Source: an uncultured Chlorobiaceae bacterium
GTDB taxonomy: Bacteria; Bacteroidota; Chlorobiia; Chlorobiales; Chlorobiaceae
Direction: 5' to 3'
Assembly (NCBI GenBank): GCA_903994455.1
Contig: CAJEXI010000025.1
Span: forward strand, 1 to 34,111
Length of the DNA: 34,111 nucleotides
Shown one piece after another: positions 18,271 to 26,149 of the stretch (its first letter is position 1; each line of letters begins with the position of its first letter). The notes under the pieces were generated by a model, which worked only from the letters and a program-made list of their open reading frames with translations, made no database searches and was not told where the DNA came from. The position numbers were made by a program, and so were the translations under genes.

Positions 18271-18437
18271 TGGCAAAAATAGGCTATGAACGTATTCAGG
18301 ATATGGCTGATCCAGCGCTATCCGTTGATCGCGCCCGCGAGTACTGGCAACAACATGGGAGAAGCGAAAAATGGATACCCTTCCAACGCAGTTTCTATAA
18401 AAAGCCATATAAATATATTGCTATTGAAGCCATATAA
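18271..18437 (+). pseudogene. BRO-N protein, 3' fragment
   Basis: It encodes ...GYERIQDMADPALSVDRAR and so on to the stop at 18435-18437, nearly identical to the last 55 codons of the BRO-N gene at 27836-28324, but without the N-terminal domain or a start codon. It is the 5' part of a duplicated block that includes brnT-brnA, and a perfect TATAAT overlaps its stop at 18433-18438, 15 bases before brnT. The fragment may have been kept because it carries the brnTA promoter. Confidence 0.8.
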
Positions 18438-18452
18438 TTGTAACTTAACCCT

Positions 18453-18731
18453 ATGAAAAGCGCTCGTTTTGAATGGGATGAAGAGAAAGACAGGGAAAAT
18501 CAGGATAAACACCATGTGCCTTTTTCATTAGCTCAATACGCATTTCTTGATCCGAAGCGTCTTATTGTCGAAGATAGAGGCCACAGTAATGAAGAAAATC
18601 GATTTTATTGTATTGGGCGAGTGGATGAAGGAATAATGACTGTAAGGTTCACCTATCGAGGCAATATTATCAGAATATTCGGAGCTGGATATTGGAGAAA
18701 AGGGAGAAAAATATATGAAGACCAAGATTGA
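18453..18731 (+). CDS. brnT: BrnT-family ribonuclease toxin, copy 1
   Basis: A 92-residue DUF497/BrnT protein. The start FEWDEEKDRENQDKHHVPF is the family signature (FEWDxxKxxxNxxKHxVxF), followed by ED.GHSNEENRFYCIG and a C-terminal basic strand RIFGAGYWRKGRKIYE. BrnT adopts a RelE-like fold and cleaves RNA, and BrnA neutralises it. The brnA start overlaps its end by 17 bases. A near-identical copy lies at 28340, at a constant offset of 9887 bases. Confidence 0.92.
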   Translation: MKSARFEWDEEKDRENQDKHHVPFSLAQYAFLDPKRLIVEDRGHSNEENRFYCIGRVDEGIMTVRFTYRGNIIRIFGAGYWRKGRKIYEDQD

Positions 18732-18954
18732 ATATACCGATGAGCCATTAGGAGAATTAATGGTCATTACAGACGGTCTGCCTTCGCCTGATCAATTAAT
18801 CCTGAAGGACGATAACGTCAAAATTACTATTGCATTAAAAAAAACAAGTGTCGAATTTTTTAAGCATGAGGCAAAGAAACATCATACTTCTTACCAAAGA
18901 ATGATAAGGCAACTCATAGACTGGTACGCAGTAACTAACCAAAAAAGCGCATAA
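18715..18954 (+). CDS. brnA: BrnA-family antitoxin, copy 1
   Basis: A 79-residue antitoxin. The acidic N-terminus would wrap the toxin. The C-terminus is a ribbon-helix-helix: VKITIALKKTSVEFFKHEAK, then HHTSYQRMIRQLIDWYA. It overlaps the brnT 3' end by 17 bases, so synthesis is coupled. BrnA normally represses its own operon. The duplicate at 28602 differs at only a few residues, so cross-neutralisation between copies is likely. Confidence 0.88.
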   Translation: MKTKIEYTDEPLGELMVITDGLPSPDQLILKDDNVKITIALKKTSVEFFKHEAKKHHTSYQRMIRQLIDWYAVTNQKSA

Positions 18955-18981
18955 TGCGGCTGTGATCGAGGTGTTTTTTTG

Positions 18982-19118
18982 CACCATTGAATGATGCAGG
19001 CTTGAGGTATCAAATCTCTGTCTCCACTTTGGTATTGATGTAAATTTGTCAGCGCCTATTAATACTTGGTGCCGTTGATGGCAGAAGGGGGGGGCGTACA
19101 GAATTTTTGGCGTTGACA
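18982..19118. repeat. About 145-base non-coding repeat, copy F2
   Basis: Second copy of the F repeat, starting CACCATTGAATGATGCAGG and ending TTTTTGGCGTTGACA. It is roughly 10 bases shorter than F1 and contains a run of eight G residues. The two copies flank the BrnTA module at 18453-18954 in direct orientation, as if the module had been inserted between, or duplicated with, the repeats. Confidence 0.65.
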
Positions 19119-19123
19119 TACTC

Positions 19124-19515
19124 TGACAAAGGCCGCCATACCCTTGGATTCAGGTAACAGATCTTCGCCCGGAATTGATTGAAAAGTGCCGTCGATATGT
19201 TCGGATAAACAGGGATAATCATCCCTGGGCGGATATAGAATCGAATATGGTCAAGTGACCACCAGGAACGCCAATCGGCCTCACGGGTTTGGCCTGTTGA
19301 ACCCTGACACCTTTGCGCCTTATCCGAAAAACCCTGTGATCGGTGCATTTTTCAGGGAAATAGACCGTGCCGATGAACTGGGTTCTGGTATGCGCAACCT
19401 TATGAAATATGGCAAAACTTACGGTGGTGCAGATCCGCAACTCATTGAACGGGAATGTTTTTCGCATGATCATCAGTGTGCCGGAATTCAGCGCGAAACA
19501 AGAAGGAGACGGCTC
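19124..19515 (+). pseudogene. AlbA_2-family ATPase pseudogene, copy C1
   Basis: This segment matches the longer pseudogene at 22.9-24.4 kb but joins its middle (GCGGATAT near 23420) directly to GAATATGGTCAAGTGACC near 23803, deleting about 380 bases. It keeps the stretch encoding GADPQLIE and DELGSGMRNLMKYGK, then ends near the GGAGACGGCT segment where it fuses to a BRO-N start. The N-terminal AlbA_2 domain and the C-terminal winged helix are both missing. It cannot encode a working protein. Confidence 0.82.
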
Positions 19516-19578
19516 TTGACATCAGAACAAAAGCTGATTGCCGTTGGAAATACTCCAATTCGCTTAAAATTACTCTAA
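19516..19578 (+). pseudogene. BRO-N protein, 5' fragment
   Basis: From TTG 19516 the frame reads LTSEQKLIAVGNTPIRLKLL and stops. It is homologous to the first 20 codons of the BRO-N gene at 27836 (MTEEQTLIAFENAPIRRHFD), and the GGAGAC ahead of it parallels that gene's leader. It is truncated after the N-terminal strand. Confidence 0.7.
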
Positions 19579-19768
19579 AATTTGAATTAGTTCGATCACT
19601 TTCTTAAACTGAACCCGTCGCAATTTTTTTGGTCAAAGCTGTTGAGAGTCCAGCGAATTTTCTTCCATTGTTCCAGCAAGTGTTTCGCAGATCTTCTGTT
19701 TCGATGTTATGTATGTTTCAAACACAAGTTCTTCTTAATCTCTGTAAAATATTAAAATTAAAACAGTA

Positions 19769-20671
19769 ATGCTGATAGCTGTTAAGGCACTTGAAAATTC
19801 CAGACTTTCAGCTACTTGCCGGCTTTTTTCTCAGGGGTTGATTCGTGAGCTGGCGCAGAAAGGCTCTTCAGCTCAATTTCCTAGGTTAGCCAAAGAGTCG
19901 AGTCTGCTTGACCAGTCACAATGTGACTCCCCGCTCTGTACTTTTTTTGAAAAGGCTTTTTCATTGTTGAAAAGAAAAGTGTGCCGTAATGAATACACTT
20001 ACAAGTCGGCTCTTGCACATAAAATATTGCTTGGAAAGCATTCGCTTCAAACAGCCACAATGCTTTCAGAGTTTCGGGTTGGAAGCAGTAAAGCTGATAT
20101 TGCTATTTTGAACGGAACTTCAACCGTCTACGAAATAAAATCTGAACGAGATTCTCTTGTTAGAATTCAGGATCAAGTTTCCTGGTATAGGAGTTTTTTT
20201 GCTCATGTCAATGTAATCACGGGAGAGAATCATTTAAAGAATGTTCTTGCAGCAGTACCTGACGACGTTGGGGTATTATTGCTCACCGACAGATTTCAGA
20301 TAGCAACTATAAGAAAATCTCAATACTCACCAGAAAGAATACGTCAGGAGATAATTTTTGATGCAATTCGACTCGATGAGGCAAAGAATATTTTGAAAAA
20401 ATATGGTGTTGAAATACCAATTCTTCCAAACACCCTTATGTATAGCTCTTTGCGTCATAAGTTTCTTGAATTAACTCCGCATCAAGCGCATGACGGGATG
20501 GTGGAGGTTCTTGGAAATACTCGCAGTCAATCTGCAATAAGCGATATTATTAAAGCCATTCCTCATTCACTGCAGGCGATTGTATTATCCCTCCCTTTGA
20601 AAAAGAAAGAGTACTCAAGACTTCTGGATGTTATGAATATTCCAGTCATCGAAGCTTTAAAATGGACGTGA
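19769..20671 (+). CDS. sce7726-like PD-(D/E)XK nuclease
   Basis: A 300-residue protein matching the sce7726 family. The conserved block YKSALAHKILLGKHSLQTA is followed by E101 (EFRVGSSKADIAIL, D110) and YEIKSE (E122, K124), a clear PD-(D/E)XK active site. The C-terminus is helical and family-specific. sce7726 genes are almost always directly followed by a sce7725 gene, as here with a 7-base gap. The biochemical role is not established; the active site suggests DNA or RNA cleavage. The 190 bases upstream are free of fragments and probably carry the operon promoter, although no clear -35/-10 pair stands out. Confidence 0.8.
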   Translation: MLIAVKALENSRLSATCRLFSQGLIRELAQKGSSAQFPRLAKESSLLDQSQCDSPLCTFFEKAFSLLKRKVCRNEYTYKSALAHKILLGKHSLQTATMLSEFRVGSSKADIAILNGTSTVYEIKSERDSLVRIQDQVSWYRSFFAHVNVITGENHLKNVLAAVPDDVGVLLLTDRFQIATIRKSQYSPERIRQEIIFDAIRLDEAKNILKKYGVEIPILPNTLMYSSLRHKFLELTPHQAHDGMVEVLGNTRSQSAISDIIKAIPHSLQAIVLSLPLKKKEYSRLLDVMNIPVIEALKWT

Positions 20672-20678
20672 CACGGTT

Positions 20679-21629
20679 ATGTACTACCCCTATTTTCGAG
20701 GAAAACAAAACGAACTGCTTACTCTTCGAGAGTGTGCGCCACTTATGGTACAGCGCCAGTTTGTTCCCATTATTGAGCCAGTCAAGGAGTCTTTGGGAGG
20801 TTTAAGCAAAACTCTTTCATCGCTCATAGATATTGGTGGGCGTGCGGTGGTTATTGTCAATCCTCGTTATGGTGATCATTCAAGAAACGGTGATGGTATT
20901 GTTGAACTGGTGAACAATGACTTTGAGCAAGAGAATATCTCCGTTGGCATTTTATTGTCTGAAAACATGTCAGCAAATGATGCCCTCAAGTATTGCAATG
21001 AGTATTCCGAAAGGCATATTACTCTGATTCATGCAGGGTTCACTGAAGCAAAAACATTGGCTGATTTACTGGGTTGGGAGGCATGTGAGATGCGACATGT
21101 TTTTTTTGAGGAAAGTTGCGGTAAACTGTACCAAAAGCATTTTAGAACAGGTGAGCGAATATTATTGCGTGATGGTTTTGAAAAACGATCGAACAGATTG
21201 CATCCTTACGTTGAGTTTTTTTCTGATATTCATGCAACATTCATGGATGAGGGAATGAATGGTTTTGGCGATTTTCTGATTGTTGGTGATGATTATTCAG
21301 AAACGGGTGGGCCAGCCTATGCCGTTGCTATTCATCTGACCTTCATTGACAGAAACAAAGATGATGGCATGTATATTCATCATTTTAAATCGAACCGTCA
21401 GGACGACCCGACAGATCCTGCTGGTAAATTTGCAGAAGCTTTGGATAAATTAGTTAAAGAGGTGACCCGTTCAGATACTCAAATATTTCATAGTAATGCT
21501 GTTGGTGAATTTCTTAAACTGCATGAAATGAAACATTTTCCTGGTCTTGGCCCGGTTAAAAAATTATCAATGAAGCATCATATAGAGACCTTGGCAGATT
21601 ACTTTATTCGGGAACATAATGTTGCATGA
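20679..21629 (+). CDS. sce7725-family (beta family) protein
   Basis: A 316-residue protein with the sce7725/beta-family start MYYPYFRGKQNELLTLREC and the matching PIIEPVKESLGG segment. The predicted alternation of strands and helices suggests a TIM-barrel-like fold, also seen in phage beta-protein-like families. A conserved-looking late segment (HHFKSNRQDDPTDPAGKFAE) carries charged residues. It sits between the nuclease and the RES protein, and its stop overlaps the RES start (ATGATG), so all three are one transcript. The function is unknown; it may sense a phage product or bind a nucleotide, by inference only. Confidence 0.8.
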   Translation: MYYPYFRGKQNELLTLRECAPLMVQRQFVPIIEPVKESLGGLSKTLSSLIDIGGRAVVIVNPRYGDHSRNGDGIVELVNNDFEQENISVGILLSENMSANDALKYCNEYSERHITLIHAGFTEAKTLADLLGWEACEMRHVFFEESCGKLYQKHFRTGERILLRDGFEKRSNRLHPYVEFFSDIHATFMDEGMNGFGDFLIVGDDYSETGGPAYAVAIHLTFIDRNKDDGMYIHHFKSNRQDDPTDPAGKFAEALDKLVKEVTRSDTQIFHSNAVGEFLKLHEMKHFPGLGPVKKLSMKHHIETLADYFIREHNVA

Positions 21630-22651
21630 TGAAAAGTTGTTGCGCCAACTGTATCGGTGACCGAGGAATAACAAGAGCGATTATTCCAACATTATCCTCT
21701 GAGGTTGGAAACTGTCTTTATTGCGGAACGCAGAATACTCAACTGATTCAACTATCTTTTCTTAAAAGCTATTTTGAACAGCTTGCCAATATCTACATCA
21801 AGAATCAGACTGGCAAAACTCTTGTTGAGTGGTTCAAGGATGATTGGGATATGTTCTCTCATTCCAGAATGGATATTGCACATTCAAAGGAACTATTGGC
21901 TGATATTCTTGATGATGGAGCAATAGTTCGTGAAAATTTTGTTCCTTCTGACGATTGTCTTTCAGATGGACTTGAGCGCTGGGAGAAACTTCGCAGTGAG
22001 TTGATGTATGAAAACAGATTCTTTCCTCAAACCGAAATCGACGCAGAGAGGTTACGTGGTCTGTTGTCTCATTTGCTGCTTGGATCTGATGAACTCAATG
22101 AAATATGGTATAGAGCCCGTCTTCAAACTATTACAGAGCCCTTTTTGCCTGATGACATGGGGGCTCCACCGAAACATCTTGCTTCGCAAGGCCGGGCAAA
22201 TCCTGCAGGAATTCCATATTTGTATCTTGCCTCCACTGTTACGACAGCGATTTCGGAACTTCGCCCGCATACGGGTGATTTTGCAAGTGTGGCTGATTAT
22301 TGTATGTCGAAGAATTTGAAAATCATCGATTTGCGTTTTCCCCGCAAAACTGTTTCACCATTCTTGTTGAGCGATGAAAGGGAAGTTGCTTTGCTCAGAG
22401 GAGATATCAGCTTTTTAGAACAGCTTGGAGATGAATTGACACGACCGGTACTCCCACTGGTAGCAGCTATTGACTACATCCCAAGTCAATATATTTGTGA
22501 ATTCATCAAAAAGTGCGGCTACCATGGCGTGATCTATAAAAGCTCAGTAGGAGATGGAATAAACCTTGCCGTTTTTGACCCAAATATTGCGTCAGCGTTG
22601 AATGTTGTACGTTACAAAGTTTCTCGAGTCTCGGTAGAAGTTTCACAATAA
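21626..22651 (+). CDS. Zinc-ribbon and RES-domain protein, likely NAD+-degrading effector
   Basis: A 341-residue protein. The N-terminal zinc ribbon has C6-x2-C9 and C30-x2-C33, followed by a helical HEPN/RES N-terminal-like region. The C-terminal RES domain shows WYRAR (R163/R165), PYLYLA (Y200) and ISELRP (E211), then GYHGVIYKSSVGDGINLAVF. RES toxins such as the MbcT type degrade NAD+ using conserved Arg, Tyr and Glu, which are in place here. As the third gene after the sce7726-sce7725 pair it is a plausible suicide effector. No adjacent Xre/MbcA-type antitoxin is seen, so activity is presumably held back by its own N-terminus or by the partner proteins. Confidence 0.8.
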   Translation: MMKSCCANCIGDRGITRAIIPTLSSEVGNCLYCGTQNTQLIQLSFLKSYFEQLANIYIKNQTGKTLVEWFKDDWDMFSHSRMDIAHSKELLADILDDGAIVRENFVPSDDCLSDGLERWEKLRSELMYENRFFPQTEIDAERLRGLLSHLLLGSDELNEIWYRARLQTITEPFLPDDMGAPPKHLASQGRANPAGIPYLYLASTVTTAISELRPHTGDFASVADYCMSKNLKIIDLRFPRKTVSPFLLSDEREVALLRGDISFLEQLGDELTRPVLPLVAAIDYIPSQYICEFIKKCGYHGVIYKSSVGDGINLAVFDPNIASALNVVRYKVSRVSVEVSQ

Positions 22652-22653
22652 CA

Positions 22654-22896
22654 ATGGAATGTATTTCAATTGTAGAGGCAAGGTATGTCAAGGATTATCA
22701 GATATTTCTGACATTCAATACTGGTGAAACGGGAGAGGTTGATCTCCGCGATCTTGTTTATAAATATCCAATTGCAGAGCTATTACGGAACCCTGAAGCT
22801 TTTTCACATTTTTATCTTGATTCCTGGCCTACTCTTGCATGGGATTGCGGTTTTGATGTTGATCCTGAGTCACTGTATAATAAAACAGATACATGA
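22654..22896 (+). CDS. DUF2442 protein, copy 2, C-terminally altered
   Basis: An 80-residue copy of DUF2442 that starts two bases after the RES gene stop. It matches copy 1 up to ...DPESLY, then switches to NKTDT because the junction with the AlbA_2 pseudogene begins there. There is no DUF4160 partner. It may be expressed by read-through from the RES operon, but is probably a fragment of a duplicated block rather than a selected gene. Confidence 0.65.
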   Translation: MECISIVEARYVKDYQIFLTFNTGETGEVDLRDLVYKYPIAELLRNPEAFSHFYLDSWPTLAWDCGFDVDPESLYNKTDT

Positions 22897-24373
22897 ACTG
22901 ATCCGTCAGGGTGAGGGGATTTCGGTAGAATTCAAAACTTGCCGGAATAAGTATCAATCGCTATGTTTATGAGACAGTTTGCGCCTTTCTCAATCGCCAT
23001 GGTGGCACGATTCTGCTTGGTGTTCAGGATGACGGAACTCTTCAGGGTATTGAGCCGGATGCTGTAACGCAGATCAAAAAAGACTTTGTCACCTCAGTGA
23101 ACAACCCGCTGAAGCTCACGCCGCCAACGTACCTCTCTGTGGATGTTGTCGAGCTTGATGGGAAATCTCTTCTGCGGATTTATGTGCCGGAAAGCTCCCA
23201 GGTGCATCGCTGTAATGGGCGTATTTACGATCGCAATGAAGATGGTGATCTGGATATTACCGATCACACCACACAGGTAGCGCATCTCTACCAGCGTAAA
23301 CAGGCAACGTTCAGCGAAAACAAAGTATACCCCTGGATTCAGGTGACAGATCTTCGCCCGGAATTGATTGAAAAATGCCGTCGATATGTTCGGATAAACA
23401 GGGATAATCACCCTTGGGCGGATATGGATGACCTGCAACGGCTCAAAAGTGCACAGCTCTATCAAGAGGATTCAGAGACAAAGCAAAACGGGGTCACACT
23501 CGCCGGAGCCATGCTCTTTGCGCCTGACCTGCTTATCCTGAAAGTTTGTCCTGCGCATCGAACTGATCTGATCCTGCGCAAGGTCAATGTGGATCGCTAC
23601 GACGACCGCGATCTGGTGCGCACAAACCTTATCGAAAGCTACGACCGGATTCTGGCTTTTATCCAAAAGCATCTGCCCGATCCCTTTTATCTTGAAGGCA
23701 TTGAGCGCAGAAGCCTTAGGGATGCCATCTTTCGTGAAGTTGCATCCAACATCCTTATTCACCGCGAATATTCCAGCGGCGTTCCTGCTCGGCTTATCAT
23801 CGAATATGGTCAAGTGACCACCTGGAACGCCAATCGTCCTCACGGGTTTGGCCTGATGAACCCCGACACCTTTGCGCCTTATCCAAAAAACCCTGTGATC
23901 GGTGCATTTTTCAGAGAGATAGATCGTGCCGATGAACTCGGGGCTCTGGTATGCGCAACCTTATGAAATATGGCAAAGTTTATGGTGGGGCGGATCCGCA
24001 ACTCATCGAAGGCGATGTTTTCCGGATGATTATCAGCGTGCCGGAATTTGGAGAAAAACAAGAGGAGACGGCTAAAGTTGCACAAGTCGGGGCGCATGAT
24101 GGGGTGTATGACGTGGTGCATGATGGGGCGCATGACATCAGATTGAGTGAAATGATGAAGAAAATTATAATGCTCCTGATTGAGCCGAAATCAACTCCAC
24201 AACTTCTGGTGCAGCTTGGCTATCCTCGAAGAACTCGTAATTACGAAGCGGCTATCAAAGGTCTGCTGGACTTTAAATTGATCGAAATGACCTTCCCGGA
24301 TAAGCCACGAAGCAAAAACCAGCAATACCGTCTGACTGAGAAGGGGAAGCACTTGATAAATGGGATTGCATAA
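22879..24373 (+). pseudogene. AlbA_2-family ATPase pseudogene, copy C2, two frameshifts
   Basis: This is the most complete of the degraded copies. The frame reads IHELIRQGEGISVEFKTCRN, shifts by one base at about 22952, continues RYVYETVCAFLNRHGGTILL through the ATPase body, shifts again by two bases at about 23944 (DELG then GMRNLMKYGK), and ends with a winged-helix tail ending NGIA. Both breaks are visible by comparison with copies C1 and C3, which have intact local sequence at the second site. Between the ATPase and winged-helix domains lies a V-x-D-G-type repeat. There is no start codon in frame 1 except the fused DUF2442 sequence. Non-functional unless the shifts are assembly errors. Confidence 0.88.
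24090..24136 (+). repeat. Short degenerate tandem repeat encoding (V/A)(H/Y)D units
   Basis: Tandem GCATGATGGGG / GTATGACGTGG units encode AHDGVYDVVHDGAHD. They lie at the same place, between the ATPase body and the winged helix, as the VTAQ repeat of the intact paralogue. The corresponding tract in copy C3 is at 30847-30893. Confidence 0.7.
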
Positions 24374-24410
24374 AACAAAAGACGTTATCGTAAATTTTCT
24401 ATCCTTTCCC

Positions 24411-24437
24411 AATTACGTCCGCAGTGCGGACGCAATT
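24411..24437. repeat. 27-base imperfect palindrome, TC/GA version (copy 1)
   Basis: The arms are AATTACGTCCGCA and TGCGGACGCAATT around one base, 38 bases after the AlbA_2 pseudogene stop. The sole arm mismatch is the same as in the 13094 palindrome, while the TC/GA pair replaces AA/TT there. Confidence 0.8.
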
Positions 24438-24559
24438 ACACTGTCCGGAGTTCAGTCTGGCGATATCTCAATAACAGGTGAGTGACCAAACAGTGTTCAA
24501 GAATTCAAAACCCTGAAAGAAGAGCCTATATACAGGGCAATCAGGAAAAGAAAACGGCA
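24438..24559. other. Short gene-free stretch with repeat tail
   Basis: Nothing coding is recognised. The part around 24476-24515 resembles 31237-31275 (GTGAGTGACCAAACA versus GCGAGTGACGAAACA), so the duplicated block that contains the AlbA_2 gene end and the palindrome extends past it. Confidence 0.5.
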
Positions 24560-24841
24560 TCATAACCCCAACTCGCGATGTGAACCGAGGCGCACCAGTT
24601 CAAGAATGGTGTCGTCAATTTTTCGGTAAATCAAAATAAGATCATGCTTGATGTGGCAATCACGGCAATCATTCAACGTTCCGATAAGGGCATGATCGAC
24701 GGCATTAGGGGGCAAACCCTTGTCTTCAATCAGAAGGCTAAGGATTGCCGCCAAAAGCGCATCAAGTTTCTTGCCGTGTATCCCTGATTTCTCGCGGCGA
24801 TAGTCACGCTTGAATCGGCTGGTGTATTTCATCGTCCGCAT
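24560..24841 (-). CDS. yafQ: YafQ-family mRNA interferase toxin
   Basis: A 93-residue RelE/YafQ-type toxin on the minus strand. The family residues are in order: the DHALIG His, the CHIKHDLILIYR His and Asp, and the C-terminal RLGSHRELGL His. YafQ cleaves mRNA on the ribosome. Its start lies inside the 3' end of the antitoxin gene (about 38 bases of overlap, or 29 if translation begins at the second Met), so the two are translationally coupled. This module is not duplicated elsewhere in the window and is the only complete TA pair on this strand. Confidence 0.88.
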   Translation of the reverse strand: MRTMKYTSRFKRDYRREKSGIHGKKLDALLAAILSLLIEDKGLPPNAVDHALIGTLNDCRDCHIKHDLILIYRKIDDTILELVRLGSHRELGL

Positions 24842-25091
24842 TTAAACCCTGAAACAACCCATCCAAAGAACTGGCTGTTATGAGTTCTCCACGGCGGGCG
24901 GCTTTAATAGCCTCAATCGTTTCTGCATTGGGGATGAGTGGCTCGAAAGGCAACGCCTTTTCAGCAACAACCCGTTTCAACATAAGCCTTACGGCATCGG
25001 ACAGGGAAAGCCCTATGGAAGCCAGTACAGCGGAAGCCTCGGCCTTTGTTGCGGCATCAATCCGTGCTCTGACAACTGAATTTTCTGTCAT
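24804..25091 (-). CDS. dinJ: DinJ/RelB-family antitoxin
   Basis: A 95-residue antitoxin. The N-terminal ribbon-helix-helix is RARIDAATKAEASAVLASIG, then LSLSDAVRLMLKRVV, the canonical RelB/DinJ pattern. The C-terminus is acidic and would wrap YafQ. ATG 25091 is preceded by a strong AAAAGGAGGG ribosome site 7 bases upstream; a longer in-frame start at 25145 would lie upstream of this site, inside the promoter. The family represses its own promoter, which is visible at 25117-25145. Confidence 0.88.
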   Translation of the reverse strand: MTENSVVRARIDAATKAEASAVLASIGLSLSDAVRLMLKRVVAEKALPFEPLIPNAETIEAIKAARRGELITASSLDGLFQGLNADDEIHQPIQA

Positions 25092-25116
25092 ATCAACACC
25101 CTCCTTTTGTAGCCAC

Positions 25117-25145
25117 AATGTAGCGCAATAAAGCGGACGGTGCAA
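25117..25145 (-). promoter_or_regulatory. Likely promoter of dinJ-yafQ
   Basis: On the minus strand TTGCAC and TACATT are separated by exactly 17 bases, and the -10 box lies 26 bases upstream of the start codon, followed by the AAAAGGAGGG ribosome site. The box quality is good, but binding sites for DinJ cannot be told by eye. Confidence 0.55.
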
Positions 25146-25336
25146 GTATTATTGAGGATTGAGGAGCGATAATGGCTTATGGTTGATCTGGTTCACTTCA
25201 AAGACAAATAAAGAGAGGTGCCCTTCTTGTCAGTGATGACAGTGGTCGGGCGCGGATGGCATGAGCGGGATTATCTGGAATTGAGCTATATTGCGATTGA
25301 TTTGTACGCTATAGTGACACTTAAAGAGGAACAACT

Positions 25337-25597
25337 ATGATAGCAATAAGCACAACGGAGTTGAGGCGGAACCTCCGAAAATACCTCAATACCGCAAACA
25401 AGGAACGGGTCATTATCCAGTGCGGAAAGAGTGAAACCTATGAAATTATTCCTGCCCGGAAAATGAGTGATATCGACCGATATTTTTCGGATCCCAATGT
25501 CGTTGAGCATTTACAGCACTCTCTTCAGCAAGTACAGGAGGGTAAAACCACGGTTCTCAAAAAATCAGATATCAAAAACTTCCTTGGACTTGAGTAA
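25337..25597 (+). CDS. Phd/YefM-family antitoxin, copy 1
   Basis: An 86-residue antitoxin with a Phd-like start, IAISTTELRRNLRKYLNTA, then RVIIQCGKSETYEIIPA, and an acidic/helical C-terminus that would mask YoeB. AAAGAGGA lies a few bases before ATG 25337. Its stop shares one base with the toxin start (TAATG). A copy with few changes is at 30136. About 160 bases of upstream sequence are also duplicated, suggesting that the promoter moved with the gene. Confidence 0.85.
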   Translation: MIAISTTELRRNLRKYLNTANKERVIIQCGKSETYEIIPARKMSDIDRYFSDPNVVEHLQHSLQQVQEGKTTVLKKSDIKNFLGLE

Positions 25598-25875
25598 TGA
25601 GTTATGCGCTTGTCTATACTGACCTTGCTCGAGAAGATATTGAGAAGCTTAAAAAGTCAGACGACATGGTTGCGAGCCGCAAACTTGCCAGAATGCTTGA
25701 AGAACTTATTGACCATCCTTTTACAGGATCAGGTAAACCGGAACAACTCAGATACGATTTTTCCGGTTGCTGGTCACGAAGGATTTCCAGGAAACACCGC
25801 CTTGTCTATAAAGTAGATGACAAAACAGTAACCGTTCACCTGCTTTCTGTTTATGGGCATTATGATGATCGATGA
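25597..25875 (+). CDS. Txe/YoeB-family mRNA interferase toxin
   Basis: A 92-residue YoeB-like toxin. The family segment LIDHPFTGSGKPEQLRYDFSG is followed by CWSRRISRKHRLVYKV and the C-terminal YGHYDDR, carrying the expected Glu, Arg and His catalytic positions. It is a ribosome-dependent RNase of the RelE superfamily. The start overlaps the antitoxin stop by one base. The second copy at 30396 is cut after 23 codons, so this is the only working YoeB in the window. Confidence 0.9.
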   Translation: MSYALVYTDLAREDIEKLKKSDDMVASRKLARMLEELIDHPFTGSGKPEQLRYDFSGCWSRRISRKHRLVYKVDDKTVTVHLLSVYGHYDDR

Positions 25876-26089
25876 TTGTTTCTCTATTCGGTGATGGGGA
25901 CTTTCAAATTACATTCGTATCGTAGACGAAATTCACTCGAAAAATTCACAGACACCCTCGACTACGTCAACTTTCCAGCTCTTCACTTGGTGTTTCCATG
26001 CCATCCACGTCCCTGTTGCTGCGGCTTGTTCTGAGACGGTTTCGGTTACTGACACATTCAATAATGTTAACTTGTATTCGCTTGACAAG

Positions 26090-26129
26090 TGTCGTATATT
26101 TGCGTCATCGGAGATGTCGTATTTTTGCA
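26090..26129 (+). promoter_or_regulatory. Direct repeat upstream of the AbiE-type pair
   Basis: TGTCGTATATTTGCG at 26090 and TGTCGTATTTTTGCA at 26115 are direct copies 25 bases apart, ending 20 bases before the DUF6088 start. TTGACA just ahead (26083) is a good -35 element. Position and spacing fit an operator bound by the DUF6088/AbiEi-like protein; this is inferred. Confidence 0.45.
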
Positions 26130-26149
26130 ATGCAAACTCTTCATAATGA

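Noticed and set aside
25204..25339. Open frame reading VPFLSVMTVVGRGW and onward before the Phd gene
   Set aside because: The duplicated copy at 30017 has an indel that breaks the frame, so the sequence is conserved as a leader, not as protein.
25933..26130. Minus-strand 65-codon frame upstream of DUF6088
   Set aside because: Its start falls in the direct repeats and it has no ribosome site or recognisable family; regulatory DNA is a better explanation.
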